Made by a program: the position numbers and the translations under genes. This document shows positions 1 to 8,318 of a DNA stretch of 64,000 nucleotides, one piece after another; the stretch's first letter is position 1, and each line of letters begins with the position of its first letter. A model generated the notes under the pieces. That model saw only the letters and a program-made list of their open reading frames with translations, was not told where the DNA came from and did not search any database. Origin of the DNA: Massilia sp. KIM (lineage in GTDB: Bacteria; Pseudomonadota; Gammaproteobacteria; Burkholderiales; Burkholderiaceae_D); contig NZ_MVAD01000001.1 in NCBI RefSeq assembly GCF_002007115.1, positions 1,860,001 through 1,924,000 on the forward strand, given 5' to 3'.

Positions 1-843
1 ACCGACGCCTATCGCGGCAAGCACCGCATCCTGGGCGAGAACTTCTCTTTGCTGCACCAGCTCATCGCCACCAACGAGATGTGGAACAAGGCCGGCATGA
101 AGGACGCCGCGCCGCGCCAGGATCTGGCGGCCTGGCTGGAGCGCAGCCGGCCGAAGTTCTCGCTGACCCGCTTCGCGCGCGGCGAGCACGATCGCGCGCT
201 GGCGATCTGGCGCGACAAGGGACACGTGTTCAGCCTCTCGATCATCAACGGCGGCCAGGGCCAGCATGCCAACAGCCCCTACTATCCGCTGCCCTTTGCC
301 CACGGCGTGGTGGCGGGCGTGGCCGACAGCGGCCCCGCCCATCCCCAGTTGCTGCCGAAGTTCACGCTGGCCGATGGCAGCGAACTGATCGCCACCGCCT
401 TCATGAAGGACATCCAGTCCCAGGCGCGCGGGGCCGGCCAGGTGCTGAGCTACCGCCAGGACGCGCTGACGAAACTCGGCGGCCGGACGCCGGCGCCCGA
501 CGCACGCATCCGCGTCGAGACCGAATACCTGCTGCAGCCCGGCGCGATCACGCGCACCGACCGCTACCTGGCCAGCGCGCCGCTCGAGGTCGCGAAACTC
601 AGCCTCGAATTCGGTTCCTTCTCGCAGGGCGCCACGGTCGAGGGAAATACCGTGCGCTTCAAGCAAGGCGCGGTCCAGTCCTTCCGGGTGCATGGCATGG
701 CCTCGTGCAAGGCCGAGCCGGCGGCCGGCAGCGAGGCGTGGCGCGCGCCCTACGGCCAGATGAACACGGTGGTGAGCTGCACCAGCGGCCCCTTCGCCAT
801 GCGCCAGCCGCTCACGATCAGCTGGACCATGCGCTACCAGTAG
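1..843 (+). CDS. C-terminal part of a polysaccharide-related exported protein (partial)
   Basis: The frame is open from base 1 to a TAG at 841-843, so the gene starts outside the window and only its last 280 codons are seen. The sequence is rich in beta-strand-like segments and carries features such as GHVFSLSIINGGQGQHAN and an NSPYYPLPFAHG stretch, which look like the beta-sandwich end of a heparinase/alginate-type polysaccharide lyase or related carbohydrate-active protein. That family call is weak. Its convergent neighbour is an alginate lyase, which supports a role in uronic-acid polysaccharide breakdown. A terminator-like hairpin follows. It could also be a non-catalytic surface protein; the N-terminal part would decide. 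Confidence 0.6.
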   Translation, partial: TDAYRGKHRILGENFSLLHQLIATNEMWNKAGMKDAAPRQDLAAWLERSRPKFSLTRFARGEHDRALAIWRDKGHVFSLSIINGGQGQHANSPYYPLPFAHGVVAGVADSGPAHPQLLPKFTLADGSELIATAFMKDIQSQARGAGQVLSYRQDALTKLGGRTPAPDARIRVETEYLLQPGAITRTDRYLASAPLEVAKLSLEFGSFSQGATVEGNTVRFKQGAVQSFRVHGMASCKAEPAAGSEAWRAPYGQMNTVVSCTSGPFAMRQPLTISWTMRYQ

Positions 844-868
844 ACCGGACGGCGACAGTTCGTCTCTT

Positions 869-912
869 CGCGCCCGCTCCTCCCTTCATGCGCCGGACCG
901 GGCGCGTTTTTT
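869..912 (+). terminator. Probable rho-independent terminator
   Basis: The arms CGCGCCC (869-875) and GGGCGCG (900-906) can pair, and six T residues follow at 907-912. It sits just after the stop of the first gene and before the convergent alginate lyase. The loop is long (24 nt), so strength is uncertain. Confidence 0.5.
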
Positions 913-922
913 CGTCCAGCCG

Positions 923-1906
923 TCAGCCGGCGCGCGGGTGCTCGAGGGGATTCGGGAGATTGCGATCGCCGCCCATGCGCGCGTCCCAGTTGTTCGGTGG
1001 CGGAGGCGCGGCGGACAGCGGCTTGTCCGCGTGACGCTCGTAGATGGCGATCCAGCCCGGCGCCCGCGCCGGCCGTTCCTGGGCCACGCCGCTCATGCGC
1101 TCGAAGGGCGTGGGGTCGGCCACGCCGTCCACCGCGAAACGCACCAGGCGATCCAGCGCCGGATCGCGCCGGTCCAGGATCGAGGCCATCATCACCAGCG
1201 GGGCCGCCGCGTACAGGTGGTAATGCAGGGCCTTGGACGCGCGCGCCATCTCGTGGGGCAGCGAGCCGTCCGGCTGGATCTGTCCCATCGCATGCTCGAA
1301 CACCTTGCGTCCCCAGTCGGTATAGCGCGCATCGCGCGTGACCGCGCCGACCGCCGTCACCGCCAGGCCTTCCCAGTAGTAGTGGTTGTTGCGGATACCC
1401 TTGCCGGCGTCGGCATGCGCCATGGTCGCATCGGCCAGGCGCTTGAACCAGGCCTCGATCGCCGCGCGCTGCGCAGCCGGGGCCGCGGCCTGCACGCGCG
1501 CGTAGTTCAGCGCCAGTCCGCCCAGGGTCCATTTGCGGGTGTAGTAGGACTGGTTGCTGCTCATCCTGCCGAGCAGCGCATCCTGGCGCGCCCAGGCTTG
1601 GAGCCAGGCCAGCGCGCAGCGGGCGTCCTCCTGCCCGCCTCCGACCTGGAAGCGGTTGGCCGCGCGCGCCACCACGTCGAGATAGTCGTTGACCGGCTTG
1701 ACGGCCGCCTCGTTGCGCGCCTTGAGCACGGGGTCGACGATCGAGCTCCGATCGTCCGTGTAGTAGCGGTTGGCGTCGATGTCGCGCACCGCCGGCGGCG
1801 GCGTGGGGCAGGCCCAGGCTGCGCCCTGTCCAGCCAGCGCGAATGCGAATGCGAACGCGAATGCGAACGCGGACGCCACCGTGTGGGCAATCAGTCTCGA
1901 CGCCAT
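923..1906 (-). CDS. Alginate lyase (PL5/AlgL-like), periplasmic
   Basis: The 327-residue protein has an N-terminal signal peptide whose hydrophobic core is a run of alternating Ala-Phe, then a Cys near the cleavage site. The mature part contains a RNNHYYWEG segment about halfway along, which matches the NNHxYW catalytic-site region of the PL5 family (beta-elimination of mannuronate-rich alginate), and TRKWTLGGLALNYARVQ before it. ATG 1906 is chosen over the upstream TTG at 1912 because an AGGAGG lies 7 nt ahead of it. The coding hexamer GCGAAT/GCGAAC is repeated in tandem in the signal peptide. Two LacI-like palindromes lie directly upstream, so substrate-induced control is likely. Family call is by motif; substrate is inferred. 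Confidence 0.82.
   Translation of the reverse strand: MASRLIAHTVASAFAFAFAFAFALAGQGAAWACPTPPPAVRDIDANRYYTDDRSSIVDPVLKARNEAAVKPVNDYLDVVARAANRFQVGGGQEDARCALAWLQAWARQDALLGRMSSNQSYYTRKWTLGGLALNYARVQAAAPAAQRAAIEAWFKRLADATMAHADAGKGIRNNHYYWEGLAVTAVGAVTRDARYTDWGRKVFEHAMGQIQPDGSLPHEMARASKALHYHLYAAAPLVMMASILDRRDPALDRLVRFAVDGVADPTPFERMSGVAQERPARAPGWIAIYERHADKPLSAAPPPPNNWDARMGGDRNLPNPLEHPRAG
1839..1874. repeat. Hexanucleotide tandem repeat in the alginate lyase signal peptide
   Basis: Six units of GCGAAT, GCGAAC or GCGGAC run head to tail and code on the minus strand for the alternating Ala-Phe/Val core of the signal peptide. Copy-number change would keep the reading frame but lengthen or shorten the hydrophobic core. 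Confidence 0.85.
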
Positions 1907-1920
1907 GGGCAAGCCTCCTA

Positions 1921-1932
1921 GTAATCGTTTAC
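1921..1932. promoter_or_regulatory. LacI-family-like operator, proximal
   Basis: GTAATCGTTTAC is an imperfect palindrome (GTAA...TTAC around a central CG), the usual shape of LacI/GalR-family sites. It lies immediately upstream of the alginate lyase ribosome binding site, a position where a bound repressor would block transcription. No regulator gene is in the window. Confidence 0.45.
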
Positions 1933-1976
1933 CCGATTCTAGTGCGGCTTGCCCATGCTGGCAAACAGCGCGGCGT

Positions 1977-1991
1977 TGTTAACCGCTTACA
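1977..1991. promoter_or_regulatory. LacI-family-like operator, distal
   Basis: TGTTAACCGCTTACA is a second palindrome of the same type, centred about 57 bp from the first. It sits between the end of the pirin gene and the alginate lyase promoter region. Paired sites of this kind are common for sugar-acid-responsive LacI repressors. Confidence 0.45.
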
Positions 1992-1995
1992 CCGC

Positions 1996-2898
1996 TCAAT
2001 CCCTGCGCCAAGCCGGCGGCCATTGCGGCAGCGGAATGCGTTCGCTGTCGTTGGGCACCGCCACGAAGCGCTCGGCCTCCCAATCACGCGCCGCCTGCTC
2101 GATGCGCTCGCGGCTGGTCGACACGAAATTCCAGAAGATGAAGCGGCGGCCGTCGAGCGGCTCGCCACCGATCACCACGAAGCGCGCGCCTTCGGCCGAG
2201 CTGACCCGGACCGCTGCGCCGGGCTCCACCATGGCCATGGTGTTGTGTCCCACCGGCTCGCCGTCGATCTCGATGCTGCCGAAGGGCGCGTAGAACGCGG
2301 CCTCTTCCGGCAGGCGGTCGAGTTCGATCGATGCGCCGGGGGCGAGGTGCACGTCGAGGTAGAGGGTCTGGCTGAAGGTCGGCACCGGCGAGGTATGGCC
2401 GAAGGCGCTCCCCACCAGCACCCTGACCTTGCCGCCTTCGAATCCGATCTCGGGGATCTGGTCGGCCGGGGTATGGCTGAACGAGGGCGGCACTTCCTCG
2501 TGCTCGCGCGGCAGCGCGGCCCATAGCTGCAGGCCGTGGGTGCGGCGCGGCTTGTCCAGCAGGTCCTCGGGGGTGCGCTCGGAGTGGGCGATGCCGCTGC
2601 CCGCGGTCATCCAGTTGATCGCGCCCGGCTCGATGCGCTGCTCGGTGCCCAGGCTGTCGCGGTGCATGATCGCGCCCTCGAACAGGTAGGTCACGGTGGC
2701 CAGGCCGATATGCGGATGCGGGCGCACGTCGTGGCGCGAGCCCGGCTGGGCCTCCACCGGCCCCATGTGGTCGAAGAACAGGAAGGGACCAACCGACTGG
2801 CGCGCGGCCGCGGGCAGGATGCGCCGCACGGTGAAGCCGCCGCCGAGGTCTTTGTCGTGCGATTTGAACAGGTGTGCGATGGCCATCTCGGATCCCAT
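1996..2898 (-). CDS. Pirin family protein (bicupin)
   Basis: The 300-residue protein has the pirin layout of an N-terminal cupin and a C-terminal cupin. The N-terminal metal-site region is clear: FLFFDHMGP, HPHIGLATVTYLFEG, HRDSLG and the WMTAGSGIAHSER segment, giving the usual His/His/His/Glu-type metal ligands. Pirins of this class are non-haem iron proteins; some show quercetinase activity and others act as regulators, so the substrate cannot be told. The start could be ATG 2898 or ATG 2886; neither has a strong ribosome binding site. It lies upstream of and on the same strand as the alginate lyase but is separated from it by operator-like sites. A second pirin occurs at 26305-27174. Confidence 0.88.
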   Translation of the reverse strand: MGSEMAIAHLFKSHDKDLGGGFTVRRILPAAARQSVGPFLFFDHMGPVEAQPGSRHDVRPHPHIGLATVTYLFEGAIMHRDSLGTEQRIEPGAINWMTAGSGIAHSERTPEDLLDKPRRTHGLQLWAALPREHEEVPPSFSHTPADQIPEIGFEGGKVRVLVGSAFGHTSPVPTFSQTLYLDVHLAPGASIELDRLPEEAAFYAPFGSIEIDGEPVGHNTMAMVEPGAAVRVSSAEGARFVVIGGEPLDGRRFIFWNFVSTSRERIEQAARDWEAERFVAVPNDSERIPLPQWPPAWRRD

Positions 2899-2974
2899 GG
2901 AGAAAAAGTCGATGCCTTACTCTACCCCAGAACGGCGTCGTGGTCTCCCTGCCATTGGGAAGCCTCGAATTCGG

Positions 2975-5203
2975 TCACATCAGCTCGCGCACGACCCGCA
3001 AGCCCACGATGTCGTTCGACAGCGCCGCCGAGAATCCGTTGCGCAGCGCCGAGCGCAGGTAGCGCGGGTTGTACAGCCAGGAGCCGCCGCGCAGGATGCG
3101 CCTTGCCTGGTCGCCGCCCAGTTCCCAGGCGCTGCCGTCCAGCGGCGCGCCTTCGTAGTTCTCGTGCACCACGTCCTGAACCCATTCCCACACGTTGCCG
3201 TGCATGTCGTACAGGCCCCAGGGGTTGGGCGGGAACATGCCGGCCGGCGTGGTGCCGCGCCGGTATTCGCCGCGCGGACCGCCGTTGTAGGTGAAGGTGC
3301 CGTCGTAGTTGGCCTGCTCGGTCGAGATCGTGTCGCCGAAGCTGAAGGCGGTGTGGGTCCCGGCGCGGCAGGCGTATTCCCATTCCGCCTCGCTGGGCAG
3401 CCGATAGCGCTTGCCGGTGGCCTCGCTCAGCCATTGCACGTACCTGAGGGCGTCGAACCAGGTCACGCCCACCACCGGATGCTCGTCGGTTTGCGGGAAG
3501 CCCGGGGCCGCCCAGTCGACTTCCCCGCCCGGCTGCCAGCCGGTGGCCAGCACGAAGGCGCGCCACTCGCCCACCGTGACCGGGTAGCGGCCCATGGCGA
3601 AGGGGCGCTCGATGCCGACCCAGTGCTGGGGCGTCTCGCGCGCCAGCCAGTTCTTTTGCGCGCCGGCCGCCATCGCGATGCGGCGCTCGTGCTCCGGGGA
3701 GCCCATCTGGAAACGCCCGGTCGGAATCAGGACCAGGGCCGGGCCCTGGCCGGCGCCGTCCAGGAAGGCGTCGCGCAGCACGCCGTTCTGGTCGGCCACC
3801 GGGCTCGATGGCGTCGGCAGCATCACCTCGAGTTCTGCGGCGGCGCGCGCGGCCTGCTCCTCGCGCACGCGCTTCTGCTCGGCCAGGTAGGCGGCGGCCG
3901 CCTTGGCCTGGGCCGCCTTGCGCTGGGCTTCCTCCTGCGCCGCCCTGGCCTTGGCCGCCTCCTCGTCGCGCCGGGCCAGCAGCTGCTGGCGCAGGGTCTC
4001 CTTGCGCGCGGCGCGGGCCTCCTCGGCGGCGGCGCGCTCGCGCCGCTGCTGCTCGCGCAGCTGTTCGCGGCGCTGGCGTTCGATCAGGGCCTGGGCCGCG
4101 GCCGCCGCCTGGGCTTGCGCCTCGCGCCGTGCGGCCAGCTCGCGCGCGGCCTGTTCCTCGGCCGCGCGGCGCACCGCCTCGCGCGCCGCTTCTTCCTCGG
4201 GCGTCGGTCCCGCGCCCTGCTCGATCAGCTCCAGCAGCGCGCGCACCGTGGCCGGGCGGGCGGCCGGATCGCGCGCCAGGCCGGCCTGCAGCGCGGCCCA
4301 CTGGCGCGGGCGCAGCGCGCCGGGTGCGGGCGCGGCGCCGGCCGGCGGCAGCTCACCCTCCAGCAACTGGTAGACCATGGCCGACACCGCGTAGACGTCG
4401 AGCGCGGGGCCGGGCTGGCGCTCGGCGTCGGCCACTTCGGGCGCGCGGTAGCCGGCGGTGCCCGACATCCGGGGCGCGTCGAGCGGCGCCATGCCGCCGG
4501 TGGCGCGGGCGCGCGCGGCGATGCCGAAGTCGAGCAGCTTGACCTCGCCCTTGGCGGTCACGAAGACGTTGCCGGGCTTGATGTCGCGGTGCACCAGGCG
4601 GTGCCGCTCCCAGGCGTAGTCCAGGGCGTCGGCCACCGGCCGCAGCAGGGCCAGCACGCGCTCCAGCGCCAGTCGCCCTTCGCGCGCCAGCATGCTGTCG
4701 AGGTCTTCGCCCTCGAGGTATTCCATGATGATGAAGTAGCTGGCCGTGGCCGGATCCTGGGCCCACTCGTAGACGCGCACGATGTGCTCGTGCGCCAGCC
4801 TGCGCGCGCGCGTGGCTTCCTGCACCAGGAGTTTGGCGTGGCTGGCGGCCTGGGTCGCCTGCGGCGGCAGGATCTTGAGCGCCACCTGGGCGCTGTGTCC
4901 CAGCTCGGCGTGGGTGGCGAGGTCGGTGGCCTGCCACACCTGGCCCATGCCGCCATGGGCGATCAGGCGCTCGAGCCGGTAGCGGCGGTTGGGTGGGCCG
5001 ACTTCCTGTCCCGCCATCAGGCCGATCTCGGTGCCCGGGCGCGCCGGTGCGGGCGCCTGCGGCGCCGGGTCGTCCGCCAGATTATCGGGGGGATAAGCGG
5101 CGTCCAGGATCGCGTTCTTGCGCAGGTCGAACTCGTGACGGCTCAGCAGGCCGTCCTCGTGGAGGGCGCGCAGTTCGCGGATCTTGTCGATGGCGGTTTG
5201 CAT
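2975..5203 (-). CDS. Ser/Thr protein kinase fused to FGE-like (SUMF1) domain
   Basis: The 742-residue protein begins with a SHOCT-like helix pair (about 1-37, IDKIRELRALHEDGLL). A Hanks-type kinase follows (about 75-330) with a glycine loop AHGGMGQVW (82-90), Lys110, HRD (205-207), DFG (225-227) and an APE segment, so it should be active. Then comes a long Ala/Arg/Glu/Gln-rich coiled coil (about 330-465) and an FGE/SUMF1 C-type-lectin-like domain (about 485-740) with RLPSEAEWEYACRAGTH, GNVWEWVQD and ILRGGSW. The two copper-binding cysteines of true formylglycine-generating enzymes, expected just after RGGSW, are absent (LYNPRYLRSALRN), so this domain probably binds rather than oxidises. No transmembrane segment is seen. 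It is the last gene of the minus-strand cluster, 19 bp after its upstream neighbour. Confidence 0.9.
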   Translation of the reverse strand: MQTAIDKIRELRALHEDGLLSRHEFDLRKNAILDAAYPPDNLADDPAPQAPAPARPGTEIGLMAGQEVGPPNRRYRLERLIAHGGMGQVWQATDLATHAELGHSAQVALKILPPQATQAASHAKLLVQEATRARRLAHEHIVRVYEWAQDPATASYFIIMEYLEGEDLDSMLAREGRLALERVLALLRPVADALDYAWERHRLVHRDIKPGNVFVTAKGEVKLLDFGIAARARATGGMAPLDAPRMSGTAGYRAPEVADAERQPGPALDVYAVSAMVYQLLEGELPPAGAAPAPGALRPRQWAALQAGLARDPAARPATVRALLELIEQGAGPTPEEEAAREAVRRAAEEQAARELAARREAQAQAAAAAQALIERQRREQLREQQRRERAAAEEARAARKETLRQQLLARRDEEAAKARAAQEEAQRKAAQAKAAAAYLAEQKRVREEQAARAAAELEVMLPTPSSPVADQNGVLRDAFLDGAGQGPALVLIPTGRFQMGSPEHERRIAMAAGAQKNWLARETPQHWVGIERPFAMGRYPVTVGEWRAFVLATGWQPGGEVDWAAPGFPQTDEHPVVGVTWFDALRYVQWLSEATGKRYRLPSEAEWEYACRAGTHTAFSFGDTISTEQANYDGTFTYNGGPRGEYRRGTTPAGMFPPNPWGLYDMHGNVWEWVQDVVHENYEGAPLDGSAWELGGDQARRILRGGSWLYNPRYLRSALRNGFSAALSNDIVGLRVVRELM

Positions 5204-5222
5204 CGTCCTGCAGGCGCCTCCG

Positions 5223-7265
5223 TCAGCCCGGCAAGGCCGCGCCGCAGGCGGCGCAGAAGCGGTCTTCAGGCCGCGCCGGATGGCCGTGCACGCACTGGCG
5301 CGCCGCCGCGCTGGCGGCGAGGCCGGCGCCCAGGGTGGCCTGCGAAGCCAGGGCTGTCTTGTTCACGTCGTTCTGCATGGCCAGCAGGTCGAGCTGGTGG
5401 CGGCGGTCCTTGTCGACCTCGTGCTCGCGCCGCGCCTGCTCGGCGCGCACGGCGTCCTGGGCGGCGCGCGCCGCCTCGTCGGCCGTCATGCGGCCCGCGC
5501 CGGCCACGGCGGCCAGCGCTGTGAGCTGGCCCGCGTCCATGCCCGCGTGCACCCGCGTCTTCATGAAGTCGCCCAGCACCTGGGCGTTGGGCGCGGCGGC
5601 CAGCGCCAGCTTGGCGGTGTCGTCCATCGCGCCCAGCGATTCGGCGCGCGCGATCTCCAGGCGCGCCAGCTCCAGCGCGTGGGCGCGTTCGGCCGCGCGC
5701 CGCGCTTCCTCGATGTCGGCGCGGCGCGCCTCGGCGTCCAGGCCGACTTCCTGCATGCTGCGCGCGTGCCGGGCGTCGGCCTCGATGGTGCGCAGCAGTT
5801 TTTCGTGCTGGGCCAGGGCCTCGGCCTGGCCGTTGCCGCGCCGCGCCGCCTCGATGCGCAGGCGCGCCTGTTCGTCGTCCCACTCGATCTGGCGCTCGGC
5901 TTCGCGCCGGCGCGCCAGGTGCTGGGCCTCGTCGATCTCGCGCACGCGGCGCGCGGCGTCGGCCTCGGCCTCGCGCAGGCGCACCAGCTCGGCGCGCTGG
6001 CGCACGGCGTCCTCGATCTGGGCCGCCTGCTCGATCTTGTTGCGGATCTGCTGCTGCAGCAGTTGCTGGGAAAAGCGCTGCTGGGCCAGGCGCGCCGCCT
6101 GGGTGGCGTCCTGGCGCGCCGCTTCGAGCTCGGCGCGCATGCGCACCTGGGCCAGCGCGCGCAGGTGGGCCCACTCGGCCGCTTCGTCGGCGCGGGCCGC
6201 GCCCTTCTTGGCCATCTCGTGTTCCAGTTCCGCCAGCACCTCGCCGGCGCCGCGCTCGATCGCCTGCTTGCGCGACTGCGCTTCGAGGATGCGGCCGTAC
6301 AGCTCGATCTGGCGGGAGCGCACGCCGTGGGCGCGGTCCGCGCCCTGCAGCGAGAGCTCGGCGCGCGCGATCGCATCGTCCTGGCGCAGCTCGGCGCGGC
6401 GCTGGCGCAGTTTCAGCTCCGCTTCCTCGCGCGCGATGCGTTGCCATTCCTCGGCGGTGTACAGCTCGTCCAGCTGGCGCGCGTGCTCGATCTGCACGTG
6501 CTTCTCGTCCGCCGCCAGCCACAGGCTGCCGACCCGGGCGCGGTTGGCGTCGAATTTGTCATGGCGCAGCTCCAGCGTGTCGACCTGGGTGGCGGCCAGC
6601 CCGTACTCGGCGAGCAGCAGCCTGAGACCGCCGTGCAGACGCTCGGCGAACTGCTCGCGCAGCTCGCGGTTGCCGGCCATCTCGCGGATCGAACGGGCGC
6701 CGATGAAATCCGCCGCGAGCTGGCGCAGCGGGTGGGCCAGCAGCTCGCGCAGCTGGGCGCCGCCGATGGTGCCGGGCATGGTCATGAAGTGGCGCGCGAA
6801 CGCGGGCACGTTCTCGATCCTGATGCTGACGGTGAGGCGCGCGCTGACCGGAAGATGCTCGCAGGTGTGGACGTCCTCGAAGCTGAAGTCGACCGCGAGG
6901 GCGGCGCTGCGGGTGACCAGGATTTCGGCGTGCTGGTCGCGCAGCAGGTGGTTCAGGCGCGTGAAGAAGCCTTCGATCTCGTACTCGCCCTGGGGCACCT
7001 CGGTCGCCTTGTCGCCCTGCAGGATGTAGGCGCGCGCCGTGGCCGGCACGCGCAGGGTTTTCACGAACACGCCGGACAGCTCGCGCACGCCGAAGAACAC
7101 GGCCAGTTCGTCCGGGCCGGCCACCCAGCGGTTCTCGCGCAGCACCGGCGCGTTGCGCGGCGCGCCAGGAATGAGGCCGCAGGCGGCGCAATAGCGGTCC
7201 TCGCTGCCGACCTTGCGCTCGCAACGCGGGCAGCTGGCGCTTTTCACACCGAACATCTGGAACAT
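5223..7265 (-). CDS. SPFH-like coiled-coil protein with zinc ribbon at each end
   Basis: The 680-residue protein starts with a zinc ribbon (Cys12, Cys15, Cys26, Cys29) and ends with another (Cys658, His660 or His662, Cys671, Cys674). Residues about 45-260 resemble an SPFH/band-7 domain (an assembling membrane- or scaffold-type fold) by segment pattern, including a GEYEIEGFF turn and an amphipathic stretch. Residues about 265-600 are a long charged coiled coil rich in Arg, Glu and Ala. No signal peptide or transmembrane segment is present, so it is cytoplasmic or peripherally bound. The start at 7265 has GGAG 6 nt upstream. It lies between the Lon-like protein and the kinase; an oligomeric scaffold for the kinase is a reasonable guess. 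Confidence 0.75.
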   Translation of the reverse strand: MFQMFGVKSASCPRCERKVGSEDRYCAACGLIPGAPRNAPVLRENRWVAGPDELAVFFGVRELSGVFVKTLRVPATARAYILQGDKATEVPQGEYEIEGFFTRLNHLLRDQHAEILVTRSAALAVDFSFEDVHTCEHLPVSARLTVSIRIENVPAFARHFMTMPGTIGGAQLRELLAHPLRQLAADFIGARSIREMAGNRELREQFAERLHGGLRLLLAEYGLAATQVDTLELRHDKFDANRARVGSLWLAADEKHVQIEHARQLDELYTAEEWQRIAREEAELKLRQRRAELRQDDAIARAELSLQGADRAHGVRSRQIELYGRILEAQSRKQAIERGAGEVLAELEHEMAKKGAARADEAAEWAHLRALAQVRMRAELEAARQDATQAARLAQQRFSQQLLQQQIRNKIEQAAQIEDAVRQRAELVRLREAEADAARRVREIDEAQHLARRREAERQIEWDDEQARLRIEAARRGNGQAEALAQHEKLLRTIEADARHARSMQEVGLDAEARRADIEEARRAAERAHALELARLEIARAESLGAMDDTAKLALAAAPNAQVLGDFMKTRVHAGMDAGQLTALAAVAGAGRMTADEAARAAQDAVRAEQARREHEVDKDRRHQLDLLAMQNDVNKTALASQATLGAGLAASAAARQCVHGHPARPEDRFCAACGAALPG

Positions 7266-7346
7266 ATGCGACTCCGTTTATCTCTTTACAACAAGCGCTT
7301 CAGGGATTCTAGCAGGGCAAGCGGATCAGCGCCGTGACGCCACGCA

Positions 7347-8318
7347 TCAGATGATGCCGATCCGCTCGACGCAGGCCAGGCTGGCGCCGCGCGCACGCAG
7401 TTCTTCGCGCAGCCCGGCCGGCAGGCCGGCTTCCCACTCTTTCGGCAGCAGCACCCGGTCGCCGGCCTGGGCCTCGCGCAGGATCAGCGCGCACTTCGGC
7501 CCCAGCGCCTCGACCGATTCGACCTTGCCCGCATGCCAGCTCGACGAGCGGCCGGTGGCGATCACCCGTCCGCGCGCCAAGAATTCGCGGCCGCGCGCCA
7601 TGCGGTCGGCCATGACCAGGGCCAGCTCGTAGGAGTCGCCCTGGAAGCGCGCTTCGCCGAAACGCACCGTGGTGCGCCAGCCGCCCTGGCCGCGCCCGTC
7701 GAAGTGGCGGCTCCCGGCCAGCACCGCGCGCACCTGCGCCTGGCCGGCCGCGTCGAGCTCGGGCACGGCGATGGGGTCCTCGCCGGCGGCCTCGCCCTCC
7801 CCGCCTTGCGCCAGCGGCCGCACGCTGACCTCGACCCAGCCCAGGCTGTCGTGGGCGCCCCCGCTGTGCAGCGGGAACCAGGCGCGCGCGCTCGCCACAC
7901 CGGCGCCCGGATCGGGCTGGCCCGTCAAGAGGCCGAGGTGGGTCAGGTCCTGTGCGCCGCCGTCGATCCGCCCCAGGTGCCAGGCGTCCGACCAGCCGTT
8001 GGCGACCTCGGTGCGCGCCGGCAGCACGCCGCGCACCATGCGGTCGGCCAGCACCGCCGCCAGCTCCCAGTCGCGGTCGCCCTCGGCCGGGGCCCGGTCC
8101 AGGCTCAGCACCACCTGGTCGCGGCTGTCGTGACGCGCCTCGGTATGGCGCGCCAGGCGCACCACCTGCTGCATGCGTTCGGCCACCTCGGGCGCGCCGG
8201 GCACGCTGCATTTCACGTCGGCGCGGCCGGCGCGCGGGCGGCGCGTGGCGGTCACCGTCAGGTAGCCGCCGCGCGGGTCGCGGCTGCGGCAGCTCGCGCT
8301 GTCCGGCGCGGCGTTCAT
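7347..8318 (-). CDS. Unknown protein with two Lon-protease-like repeats
   Basis: The 323-residue protein contains two similar halves: ELAAVLADRMVRG in the first and ELALVMADRMARG in the second, each followed by an A(N/T)G and a W(H)xG(R/K) step. The second half looks like the proteolytic domain of Lon (S16): GDSYELAL, then ATGRSSSWHAGKVE, a Lys-containing EALGPKCALI and a final VLLPKEW. Ser229 and Lys275 are 46 residues apart, close to the 43 of the Lon Ser-Lys dyad. The first half lacks the Ser. ATG 8318 overlaps the stop of the previous gene (ATGA), which fixes the start and indicates translational coupling. There is no AAA+ domain. The family call is by pattern only; it may be a pseudoenzyme. 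Confidence 0.6.
   Translation of the reverse strand: MNAAPDSASCRSRDPRGGYLTVTATRRPRAGRADVKCSVPGAPEVAERMQQVVRLARHTEARHDSRDQVVLSLDRAPAEGDRDWELAAVLADRMVRGVLPARTEVANGWSDAWHLGRIDGGAQDLTHLGLLTGQPDPGAGVASARAWFPLHSGGAHDSLGWVEVSVRPLAQGGEGEAAGEDPIAVPELDAAGQAQVRAVLAGSRHFDGRGQGGWRTTVRFGEARFQGDSYELALVMADRMARGREFLARGRVIATGRSSSWHAGKVESVEALGPKCALILREAQAGDRVLLPKEWEAGLPAGLREELRARGASLACVERIGII

Noticed and set aside
2975..5203. Calling the FGE domain a formylglycine-generating sulfatase modifier
   Set aside because: The conserved active-site cysteines are absent in the expected place, and no sulfatase gene is nearby.
2696..5524. A 942-codon plus-strand ORF
   Set aside because: It is antisense to a kinase-FGE gene that has every kinase motif and FGE signature; the plus-strand product is an Arg/Gly-rich shadow with no domains.
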